Part shown: positions 13,285 to 24,400 of the stretch, one piece after another
Layout: each line of letters opens with the position of its first letter
How positions within the stretch are numbered: position 1 is the first letter of the stretch
Source: Xylaria sp. FL1777
Taxonomy: Eukaryota; Ascomycota; Sordariomycetes; Xylariales; Xylariaceae
DNA length: 64,000 nucleotides
Reading direction: 5' to 3'
Assembly (NCBI GenBank): GCA_022578965.1
Contig: MU400519.1
Span: 310,001-374,000, forward strand
The notes under the pieces: model-generated
Seen by the model: the letters and a program-made list of their open reading frames with translations, nothing else
What the model was told of the DNA's origin: nothing
Database searches by the model: none
Translations under genes and position numbers: made by a program

Positions 13285-16200
13285 TCACCCTAGACTCGAC
13301 TCTCTAAGTGGTGTGGATATAGGCGTGATCCCAATGCCCGATTTCTTAGACGGGGTAGAAGGCGCCGTTCCAGTCCCATTTCCGCTGCCAGCAACGGAGG
13401 TAGTATTATTAGCACTGCCAGGCCGTCCGTTCGCGCCATCGGTGACGGGGGGTGTATCGGTGCGAATGGGAATGCCGCCGCCCGTCTTGATCGGTGGTTT
13501 GAAGTTGGAAGCGAGCCCCTTGGCATAGATCTCCTGAAGCATGGTCTCGAGGATGCCAGCTTCGACGTACTCTTGGTATTTGCGGTAGAGGCGGAGCGCC
13601 GTGCGCGCGTCTTCAATGGAATCGTGCGTGTGCAGCTGAATGTCTTCCTTGAGGATCGTATACGCTAGAAATTGCAAGCTTAGCTTGCGCAGCCGCTCCT
13701 TGATGAAGAAGAGGTCGCTCGTGTCAATCACCTGTGCCTTCGGTACGTAGATGTTGATCACGCGGAAGTCCTGCTTGAGACCGTGCCCGAGGAACTTACA
13801 ACCAAGGTTGAGAAGGATCCATATCTTTTTGTAAGCGATCTTCAGGGGTACGAGGTTGTGTCCCCGTTCCGCAGCAATCGTCTTGTCTAGGTCTTCAGGT
13901 GTGATACCAGAGTACGATGTTAGATAGTCGACTACTTTCTCATTTATAAAAATATAGTCGTCTATGAAGGGCACGCCTTCATCCATACCACTTCCACGGA
14001 TAATTGATGTCCTCGCCAGAGCGTGGACCGTTGGCCGGATGATTTTCGAGTTGCCATCTGAGTGCATCTCAACTTCGGGCTGCGCAATCTTAACAAATTC
14101 GGTATCTATAGCAACAATAGTGTCGGGTCCAGCGGGTTCGTCCTCACGGTTAAGTGTCTGATACGTCTTGTCACCCCGAGCAGGTCTGGACAAATTGATC
14201 AGTGAGAACTTAGCACTCCGCCCTAAAACAGAAAACCAAGACTTACAGAAGATCAAGATATAAGAGCCGGGCGTCTAGATTCTGTTTCCAACTGGAGTCG
14301 AGCCGATTATTGGCAGACTTCACCTGGTATATGATGACAGAGGGCGTCTTCCATGATGTGTTAAAGGTCAGTGCCTCCTTAGCAGGAATAGCTTTAACAT
14401 GAAAGTCGTTGAACAGGTACCACTGGCTTTTATTTGGTGCGGTCGATGTTGAATGTGCAACTTTGGCCTTAGTTAGCTAGGCATCATGGAGCATATAGAG
14501 AAGAGAACGATACTTACTATTTGCCATAGCTACAAGATGTGACTGTTGCTGCTTGCCACCGTCAATGTTCACGGCAAGACCTGTGAGTGAGTAAACCGTA
14601 ATGTTATGGATACCACGTTGGAGGTGTAGTTTCAAGTCTTCTCCTTCGTAGCAGAAAAAATTCCCGTTGTCAACTATTATACCAATCTCCTCTGGCAGCC
14701 AGCCAGGCGTGGCCCATAGATGCCGATGTTCAGCCGTATGGATTGCGGCGGTGAGCATCAGCACACTAGGTATTTCGCGGATAGTCTTCCTGGTTGCCAG
14801 TGTCTGATATCGATGGCAGATGTTACACCATCCCTTATTTGTTGTTTCTCTTTCCACGCTCATCTTCAAGACCTGGGAAAATGTCGTGCCTCTAACACGT
14901 GCATTTCTTTGGCCAGGTTTCTTTTTTGTGTTAGTTGCCCTATCACTAGACACGGAGAAAGAACCAGCTTTACCCACATTTTGTGGATATATCAGCTCAT
15001 TAATCATAGTCGCATCTGGTTTCGTAGTCTCATTTCTACAATTCATACATCTTATCGAGTTTACCGCAGAGGTTCGAAATAGCTGGTGTCAGTTAGTGGA
15101 TATGTTGCGGGGTACTCAAGAGCAATTGAGAAACTACCTCCTCGAACGCTGCAGGCGATTGTGAATCGGTACCAAAGCTCTGGATGTTCTTGAAAACCAT
15201 TGTGCTATAATTCTGCGACATTTGTTGCAGTAGAAATCGTGCTAATTGTTGTAGTATGAGGGTACGAGTGGTGCTGTGCGGTTCTTCCTCTAGCAAACCT
15301 AGAAGTCCAGCTTGGTGGTGGTTGTTAATGGCGGGCGTTCCATGCTCGCGTGCGATTTTTTACTTACAATCTGGGTGATAACTTAAAGTCTTTGTAAAGT
15401 TGGATGCCTGACAAGCTTCTCCTTCTGCTTTATAGAGCATGTCAAAAAGAAAGCCTAGCTCGCAAAGTAGACACATGCCATCGACACATGCCGTCGCGGC
15501 ATGTTGGAGAGCAATATTTCGTATCAGCGGAGTATAGTGCATGATTTGCAGAAGTGGGTTCGCATATGCGTTGACAATATGGTTTTGAAGTCCAGAATAC
15601 TGTGACTTGTTGAAGTATCTGGTCAAGGTTAGTGCCACCATATCCACGTGGATTGTAGAAACTGACCCAAAGTCGAAATCATCGATACCGAATTTGCTGT
15701 ACTTGATTTCTATATGCTGGTATAATTCAGGCACTTCGATCTTGTGGCTCTCGAGTTTACTTTCGTGGACGACAAGTGGACTTTCTGGAACCGCCTCTTC
15801 AGGGGCAGGTGTCCCAGCAGGTGACTTGGCTAGTTCACGAGCCTTTTCACTCAGGAACTTGGGGTGCTTCAACATTTTCTGAGGACTCTCGCTGCTACGT
15901 ACGTCCTCAACTTGGTTACGGCGAAGCGGGCGGGTGTTCTTCCCATAGAAGCCCCATTCTCTCTCCTGTAGCGTGGCTAGAAGTTGCGGATCAATCTTCA
16001 CGGGCGGGAGCCCAACCTCTGTGACCATATTGCCAGGCCATGCCGACAACAGCACCTCTCTATAGTACGGCATACCGACAGAACTTAATGGCCTGCTCCC
16101 ATGATCAATAAAAAGCATGACATGAGGAGTAGCAGGTCGCGAACTTACGTGTCCCATGCATCGAATTCTATTCTCGGCACGGCCGACAGCGCATCAGCTG

Positions 16201-17546
16201 TCTCGACAGGCCGGCCAAACTCGGTGAAATGGATTTTACTAGGAGAACCCCAAAGATGTATGGAACAATCGCCATCAGCGAGTGCCACAGCCTCACCCGA
16301 TGGTGCTATCTCGATCATGGAGAAATATGACAGACTGTTGGCTTGGCGCACGTTACTAGTGTTGGGATTCATCAAGTCAACAACATGCATCTGGCCAATC
16401 TGGGACATAACAATGCTAGTGGTAGACATGCGGGGATGCATGCGTACATAAGCAGCACCGGCAGGAAAGGGGATAGGTGACATAGAGACCATGTTCTTCA
16501 GGTCGAAGACATTGACGAAGGGATCAGGCATATAGTTGCCTTGTTGTCTAAGAGAATAACCGCAAGTGACAATGAAATCATGCTGGGCATCCATGTCATT
16601 AATGGCGGCTGTATGGGCGTTCCAGATCTTGAGGACCTGGAAATTGATGGAGTCGATAATGTGTACAGAGCCACTAGGCGTTGCAGCACAAATGTTGCGA
16701 CTACTCCTCCGCATAATCTTATACTTGTGTTCTGTCGGTACCTGGAGGAAAGCTGAATGAGTATCCCCCGTCATAAAGAAATAGGGGCTAAGCCAAACAT
16801 ACTTGTTTTGTCACCTCTCCCTTGACAGTATCGATCACCAGCATCTTGTCTTGCTCACCGGCTACTAGGATTTCGCCCGTTCCCTTTGATGTAAAACTCA
16901 TGCATCGTGACTCTTTCATATCGTCGTGCCTATACTCGGGAACTGGTAAGTTTGGACGGCGCCCAGCAGCTGTAGCTGTCAACGTGTTTCCACGCACCTG
17001 ATAGACCACAATGGTATCCCTCGCCTGTTGCGCATATGTACACTGCGAGCGCCGAGAACAATAACGCCCTTGTCGTTGAAGAGGATCTGGAGGACGCCGC
17101 CATCTTGCGAAGTATGGGCCTTGAAGGACGTATACTGCTGAAGCTTGGCACCGTAGAAGGAAGTAACTCTACCCTATCACGGTGATTGTTGGTCAGCTGG
17201 CCGGGGGCACTCAAGAACTGTCGGTGGACTAGACAGTCGAAGAAGGCTCTGGTCATTTCGTACATATTCGTTGCCTGTCCATAGCAGCTCTTGGGTGATA
17301 TCGAAAGCTAGACACGTCACGGGCGTTGGCAAGGCGCGGATACCCGGCGGCGGAAACGGTATGCGGGCGACCTGGGGAGCAGAGAAAGAGGATTCACAGT
17401 TAGCGATCAGTAGTCCGCAATCAGTCACTACTAGCGACAACAACAGCAACGACAATAGCGATGTTACGATGATCAAGCGGGGCGCAAGGGACAAGGAACA
17501 AGGTAAAATAGCCACAGACACGTACCTCGTCCCAGTCCCCATCCAT
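13285..17546 (-). CDS. PAN2: PAN2, catalytic subunit of the PAN2-PAN3 poly(A) nuclease
   Basis: PAN2 shortens mRNA poly(A) tails in the cytoplasm together with PAN3, which is recruited by Pab1. I assembled 11 exons: 17546-17526, 17371-17264, 17173-16998, 16929-16803, 16741-16149, 16092-15667, 15618-15368, 15310-15138, 15082-14518, 14460-14247 and 14185-13285. All phases close, giving 1184 aa. It starts MDGDWDEVARIPFPPPG, and an N-terminal WD40-like region runs to about residue 340. The linker with SVGMPYYREVLLSAWP follows, then an inactive UCH-like fold (CLLCELGFLFDML; Cys pairs such as IRCMNC and WCNICH). The C-terminal RNase T/DEDD exonuclease has AIDTEF (D912, E914), LGHGLKQDF (D1024) and HDSIED (H1072, D1077), so the catalytic set looks intact. 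The Ser/Thr/Gly-rich tail ends in TPLRESSLG. Confidence 0.93.
15619..15666 (-). other. PAN2: 48-nt stop-free intron inside PAN2
   Basis: This is a predicted intron whose length is a multiple of three and which contains no stop, so it can be misread as coding. It has donor GTCAGT, branch site CACTAAC and acceptor GACCAG. Removing it joins DDFDFG to YFNKSQYSGL, which matches the PAN2 family pattern DDFDF-(x)-(F/Y)-(x)-K. Retaining it inserts 16 residues. Confidence 0.75.
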
Positions 17547-18843
17547 GTTGCCGGTTGGTCATTATCGGTTGCGGGCTGGCCAGGCTGGAGGGGGGCGGGC
17601 TTTTCGCCGCGTTGTGTGGGCGCCAATTGTGGACGGACGATGGGTACAAATGATTCTCGGCTGAAGACAAGCGTGAGGCTGGACACGAGAGTTCGTGATG
17701 GCGGGGACTTTCTGGTAGTGGTGGTGGTTTGCCCGTTCCAGACTACCTAGGTGTACTTAGGTAGGTACCTAGGTAGGTATTGAGTTATCGATTACAGCAT
17801 ACTAAGTACCCTAAGCACGTAAGGTTACCTACGAAGTATGTCGGTACCTAAGTGTGTAGCTAACCTAGCACTTATCTTGCAGGTGCAGTAAGGTACAAGT
17901 ATGCTAGGTACTCCGCACCTACATAGTACCCGCCACATTTAGCGTCATAGGTATCAAACCTCTTGGATTAGGTATCCTACCTCTCTTATTACCCTTATCC
18001 AAATCAATCCTAACTTACCTTTACGCTACAATACCTTAGGTAGGTAAGTAAGTAAGTCAGTAGGTACCAGTCTATCTGTATGTAGGTAAGTCCCTTGCTC
18101 AAAACTACAGAGTTTCGTAAGGGCTAAAAGGTCCTAATCTAGGTGGCCTTTTCCTCATAAATCGTTTTCTCTGTACCCCATATTTCTCCTGGATCCCGTC
18201 ATCAACGGTACTTATATATGCATGTTTCGTACCTTACATACCAACTCCCCTCCCATGCGGAAAAGCGCCTGAAATAGACAACCATTAATCTAGTAACTTG
18301 TCGTGTGATGATGTGTGTTAGTTTTATTTTATGCTTTAGAACATACGGGTGTAGCGAAAGAGCATAAGATATCTATAAGTCTTCATTCGGCATCATAACG
18401 CATGGTTAATTGTAGATAGGCAATCCATCCTGCCTACCACAATTACCTAACGAATGCCAGCATTACCTAGGTAACCTGTACACGCAAATGCACATTGACC
18501 ATCAACTGTCTTTCGCAATAAAAAGATAAGGATGTTTCCGAATTTATATTACCATTCAGGTAAGATATACGTCTAAGTAAGTACCTAGGTAGCTATCTAA
18601 GTAGCTATCCTTTGCGTGGGAGCTGCTTCCGCAACTTATCCCCCACGTAACCACAGGTGTTGTGTCATCAGTCTAAGGCATATAGAGTGTTTCGCTTCGG
18701 CCCGCCCTCATGTGCCATTCCCTTGGCACTGCTGTATGTAAAGAAAAGAATAAAAACCTTGAAGGCGGAAGACCTACTGAGAAAATAGGTATATGCGTGT
18801 TGTGTATCATGATATGCCACCAATAGCGCCTTTGCTTTTATGT
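17547..18843. other. intergenic, dense in ACCTAGGT/GTAAGT-type motifs
   Basis: This is the presumed PAN2 promoter and the 3' flank of PEPCK. It carries clustered palindromic elements: CTACCTAGGT and TTAGGTAGGTACCTAGGTAG at 17743-17780, TTAGGTAGGTAAGTAAGTAAG near 18035-18055, and AAGTACCTAGGTAGC near 18578-18594. I recognise no gene or RNA in it. Confidence 0.6.
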
Positions 18844-21498
18844 TTAAACAACCGGTGCCGCCGCCTTGACATCATCCGTCGCCTCCGACTCGTACTGTTT
18901 GAAGTTCTCAAGGAAGAGGCCGCCCAGCTTCTTCACCTCGGTGTCGAAGCTCTCTGCGCCAGCCGTCCAGGCTGTCTTGGGGTTCAGCAGCTCGTCCGGT
19001 ACCCTGGGGCATGATTTGGGTACTTGGAGGTTGAACACCTCGTAGGTCTCGTACTCGGCCTTGGCGAGCTCGCCCGAGTGGATGGCGTCCAGGATAGCGC
19101 GTGTGTACTTCAAAGGACAACGCTTGCCGCCGTGCACGTAGCCGGCACCGACCCAGCCAGTGTTGAGCAGCCAGGCGTTGGCCTTGTGGTGCTCGATCTT
19201 GTCCGCCAGCATCTTTGCGTATCGCATTGGGTGGAGAGCCAGGAAGGGCTGGGCGAAGCAAGACGAGAAAGTCGCCTGTGGCTCTGTGACACCATCCTCG
19301 GTACCAGCCATCTTGGAGGTGTAGCCGGAGATGAAGTGGAACATGGTCTGCGCACTGTTAAGCTTGGAGATGGGTGGTAGGACACCCCGAGCATCGCACG
19401 TCAGAAGGATGATATTGCTGGGGTGGTTTTCAGAAAGACAGGGGATCTTGGCATTGCTGATGTACTCGATGGGGTATGCACTACAGCGTAGGGAAGTCAG
19501 TGATTAGATAATAATGGATCAACACATGGAATAACTTAGACTCACCATCGGGTGTTCTCGGTAAGGGTGGCGTCGTCGTAGTCGACCTCCCGAGTCTCTT
19601 GGTCGAAGACGACGTTCTCGAGAACGGAACCGAAGCGGATGGCATTGAAAATATCAGGCTCCTTTTCGGCTGAGAGACCGATGCACTTGGCGTAGCAGCC
19701 ACCCTCGATGTTGAAGACGCCACGTTCACTCCAGCAGTGCTCGTCATCACCAATCAGAGCACGATTAGGGTCGGCTGAGAGAGTGGTCTTGCCAGTACCG
19801 GACAGGCCAAAGAAAAGCGTAACATCGCCGTTCTTGCCCTCGTTGGCGGAAGAGTGCAGAGTCAGAACATTATGCAAGATGGGCATCTCGTAGAATAAGA
19901 CAGTGAAGACGCCCTTCTTCATCTCACCAGCGTACTCAGTACCCAGGATCACCATCTCCTTCTCGGCAAAGTTAATGGAGACGGAGGTGCCCGAGGTCAT
20001 GCCTTCGGTGAAGCGATTGGCAGGGAAAGTGCCAGCATTGTAGATGGTGTAGTCGGGGTGGAAGTGCTCGAGCTCCTCGCGAGGAGGGCGGATGAGCATG
20101 TTTCTCATGAAAAGGGCATGATAGGCGCGCGCGCAGATGACACGAACGCGAATTCTATACTTCTCGTCCCAGCCAGCATAGCCATCGACAACGTAGATTC
20201 TACTTCTTGTGTTCAAGTAGTCGATAGCACGTTCGCGATTAATTTTCCAAACCTATGAAAATACACCATGTCAATACTGTCGTCCATTCCAGTCAAACGC
20301 TTTTCTGTCGTGTGACGCAGAGGGGTATGAAAAAAAGGGTTGCGAGTCATTGGCAAATCATGACGCGCGTGGGTGCAATGGGGAAAAGGCCTGGGGAATG
20401 CGGGGGATGCAAAGACGATCGGTTCACAAGCCAGGAGTGGATATGAAGATGGCTTGGCAGCGTGTCGCCGCATATTTCCGCGAACCATGAGAAATGCTTC
20501 AAGGATGACGCCACAAACAGGGGTCTGCTCTAGGCAGGGTATCATGGGCCGGTCTGGGCAAACGGCGACTACGCGACATTCCCTCCCATTGCTCTTGGAT
20601 TGGTACCACGTCGAGCGACTCATGGCATGAAGGGTTTTTTAAGTGTGACGTAAATCGTGCCTCATCACGAGACAGGCAATAGCGGAGCCGAGTGACCACC
20701 AAGCAACTTGGGCGAGACACATGAGGATTGGGAAATGTGAATTGCACGAACAAACCCAACAATGCGAGGAGGTAAATGTTTTGCAAACGAAAGCGTTCAA
20801 AATAGAGAGGTCTCTTCTTACCTCGGGAGCCATGGGCTTATTTACTGGTCCCCACCTGTCAAGGAATTACATGTAAGCTTGTAATCGTTTAGACTCGTGT
20901 GAAGACAGTCAACTAACCAGATGTTGTTCTCTGATGACGGTTCTTTTACAATTCTCTTATCCGACGGTGATCGACCAGTCTTGGCACCGGAGTAGGCTGT
21001 CAAGGCGCCACTCGATGCGATGGCTGAACCCATTTCATATACCTTGATATGCTGTTAGAGTAGCTGTTTCAACTGGTCGCGTGCTTCAAGAAGTAGAGGC
21101 TTGTGCTTACAAGAGCATCTTCGTACAAGGCAGCGACAGAAGGGTTAGGGATCTATTCAAAGTGTGTTAGTTATGATCAGCTGTGCTTTTTGTTTACAAG
21201 ATTTCCTAGACTTACTATCGCGACTCTGTCATAATCGATGTGTGCCTTCTCATGTAACTCCTCCTCTAGAAGACGAATTAGCTAAAAACCCCCCAACCTA
21301 CACAAAAACGAAAAATCTCGTGCATGATTCCATACCCAGTTCTGTGTGTTCTCTTTCCTGGAATGGTCTTGAAAAAGAGTTAGTTGTCAAATTGGAGCTC
21401 TCTAAGACAGAATTCGAGAGAGCGAGGTTGACTCACTCAACACCGCTAGGGTGGAGGGCGGTCTTGTTGACCTTGTTGCTAGTAACCACTATAGCCAT
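18844..21498 (-). CDS. phosphoenolpyruvate carboxykinase (ATP)
   Basis: This enzyme converts oxaloacetate plus ATP to phosphoenolpyruvate, the committed step of gluconeogenesis on two-carbon and amino-acid sources. Eight exons are supported: 21498-21437, 21367-21336, 21265-21216, 21152-21111, 21042-20918, 20855-20822, 20252-19546 and 19480-18844. Phases all agree, giving 562 aa. The N-terminal part reads [14 protein letters not shown], then [20 protein letters not shown] and [15 protein letters not shown]. Later motifs are WWGPVNKPM, the P-loop [14 protein letters not shown] (about residues 264-277), the metal-binding GDDEHCW (about 283-289) and [14 protein letters not shown]. The active-site set looks complete. 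Five exons are 62 nt or shorter, and intron 6 is 569 nt. Corresponds to yeast PCK1, Neurospora acu-6 and Aspergillus acuF. The start ([13 protein letters not shown]) is less certain than the rest. Confidence 0.92.
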
Positions 21499-24400
21499 GG
21501 TGTCAGCGATTCAGTAGAAGCGATACAGTCAGAGAGGATTCTAAAGAGGAACAATGGCAACAGCCAAGGCAGGGGCGTACTTTTGTCGTCTTTAAGAAGG
21601 GAGCGGGAGAGACCAGAACTGAGTTGTTGAGACTTGGGGCCTTTCACTGCAGGATCATGGTAGGGAGAAGCACTTCTGTGGACGGGGTCGGGCATGGTTC
21701 TTAAGCTTCGTGAGATGGTAGTAGTCTGGGGTCGTCGGTTGGCGGCTGAACTCAAGACGGATGGTAACGGGGGATTTCGTGGACGATAATATGGAGCATA
21801 CGACCAGATATCGGCGGAGTGGACATTGCTTAGGTAGCAACCCGGCCTAACTATGGCACGAACCCGAGAATATATAGGAACGAGAAGGGGCACAAGAGCA
21901 CCTGTGGAGCTCGTGACGACACTTCGAGACATTCCACTGGCCTGCGAGCTTCTTTGACATTGAGGTGCCCGGCCACGAATTCAAATCGGAGCAAGCCACC
22001 TGGAGACCCCTGCATTATCGGGGAACAGAGACCATTGCGGTACCTGGCTGGGACAATGGCCGCTTTGTCGAGTCTGCGCTGCGCCTGTGAGTCTAGCGCA
22101 GACTAGTGTCTGGATGTGTAGGTAGTAGACGGTAGTGGGCGGTAGTAGACGGCAGAGCAGTCGGCAGGGCAGTGTCCAGTCGCGGGTCAACGGCAAGGCC
22201 TGGCAAGGGTAAGGCTAGGAGCAGGCTATCTACATGTACAGAAAAAAAGGGGGGGTGGATGATGCGGTGGATGTTGCGGCAACCTGGAAGTGAGGGCTTC
22301 GGCTCGGAAGGGCTGGCCAGGCCGGACAAAATCGTAATGGCTGATCACGACCCAAGCTGCCAGGATTGCATCTGCCAGGCAGTATGGCAGGATTGACCCG
22401 GTTCGGGTATAAGTCGCGCAGGGGTGCGTGTGTGTGTGTTGTGTGCAGTGTGCGCTATTCACTGTTGACAGCCGCCACTGGGTATCTAGGGCGTCTTGAT
22501 CTCCGTGTTTTTCCATGACCCCAACTTCTCCAATTGCATACCCATACGCATATCTACTGCGTATCTCATCGAGCCATCACCACCCCCGTCGCTGCACCGG
22601 GCTCGAAACGTGGGAGACCCCAGCTCACGGACCAGTACCATCGAGGCGTCCCATGCGGATTGTTTTCGTTGCATGGAGATCTCTGCGTCTCTGCGTCGAG
22701 GAGACGTTGCGAGTATGCAAGGTCCTTGCCCTTTTTCATTTGGGCAGTCAATCACTTGGACCAGACGTTACAGTGAAAACGCAACCGCCTCCCAGCTTAT
22801 TATCTTGCCCATATTAATCCAAAAGCCCGAGCAGCATATAGATATGTAGATAGTGGGCAGTCTGTCAAGTGTATACTTACATTGTCTTACTACGTAGTAG
22901 GTTAAGTAGTGTATGTAGGTATGTTCTTACAGTATTAGTCCCCGCCAAAATACCTACTATCTCTAGGTTTCTTAGAGAGTTGGAGAAACCCGGGGTTGAG
23001 GACCCATTGGCTAAGGTTAGCTTACACTACCTACCTAGCCTACTGTAAGTAAGACCAGAACTAAGAGTAAGTATGAGGTCAACAGGTGTACTCCTCGGTA
23101 CTTCCAGATACATGGAAATATCGTCTTCCCTTTTTTTCTGCACGTGAAAATAGTCACTCCACATTTTACCTAATACAAGAAAATTCATGATATTCAAATG
23201 TTGCCAATTGGCTGGTATTGTGTCACTTGGGGATGTTTTCGTACTTCGGCTGAACTAATAAGCGTTTAGTATGCTTGGTCCAACTTGTAAGCGACCAATT
23301 AGACACATCGGATCTCCCCCCAAGGAAGCACAATGATGTCGAGTCTAGATAGCAGTATGGACAGTTAAGAATCTCAAATAGAATACGGGAGATTTCCATT
23401 GTACATACCTAGATAACTTGAAGGAAACGAAATGTGCATGACTTGGTATGCCAGATGATATAGTACGCTAACCTGCCTGGTGAGTATTGCCGTTCTCTAT
23501 GCTATTCGATGATGTCAATACATGGAATTACGTATGTACATGTAGAGTCGATCCTATTCCATTTGCTATCACGGTGGAGATGCTCAGCTCTAGCCGGGGA
23601 ATTTACGTGACCTAGGTATACACGAAGTTGTGCAATAATACGCCGTTCCAAGTATGCCGTGATATTGTCGACCTCGTAGAACCCTACCACACAGAGTACC
23701 GGTAGTACAAAGCTACAGCATCACGCCGGTTATCCCAAATCTTGCATCTAATGACAGCCCGATTTTCGCCTACCGTCCAACCAAAGACGAGCCGGAGCAA
23801 CGGCTCAGAAATGCTGTGCCTCGTTGTGGCGCATATGGCACGCTGCATTGCGTCTAGTTTCCCACGCTACAATGAGCCTCTTGCCTGTACATGTAAGGTT
23901 CTGCAGATCTTTTAGGTACCGCTGTAACGTGCAGGCCGCCTTCTATCCCGCGACTGGCCGATAGAACTTGGTAGTCAACCTCTTCCGACTTTGCCCGACT
24001 TTCTGGGGAACAACCCCCGGCAAACCCCGGCTAGGAATCCATGGACTAGAAATAGGTACCGACCCAGTTATTGGGGACTGCTCGAATTAGCGCCTTGGGG
24101 GCTTTGGCCAGGCGCACTTACATGCACTAAATCGTCGTCAGTACCATCGTGACATTCCAGATTTGGTCCTCAATTTTAGCTACTCCTTTGTGGCTGGATT
24201 TCTAAGGGAGGAAAATCAGAGTAGCTCATGTGACCAATTTCTTCGTAAGAGCCCCAGCATAAAGTCACGGTATCCGCAAAATTTTTTGGTTAATATAACA
24301 CCCAGGATAGACAATTTGAGGAAGCTACCGAGGTATCGCTTAATGGCGATCTTGTGAGACAACAATTCGTGACTGGGGTAGTGCCAAGCACTCCTTCTTC

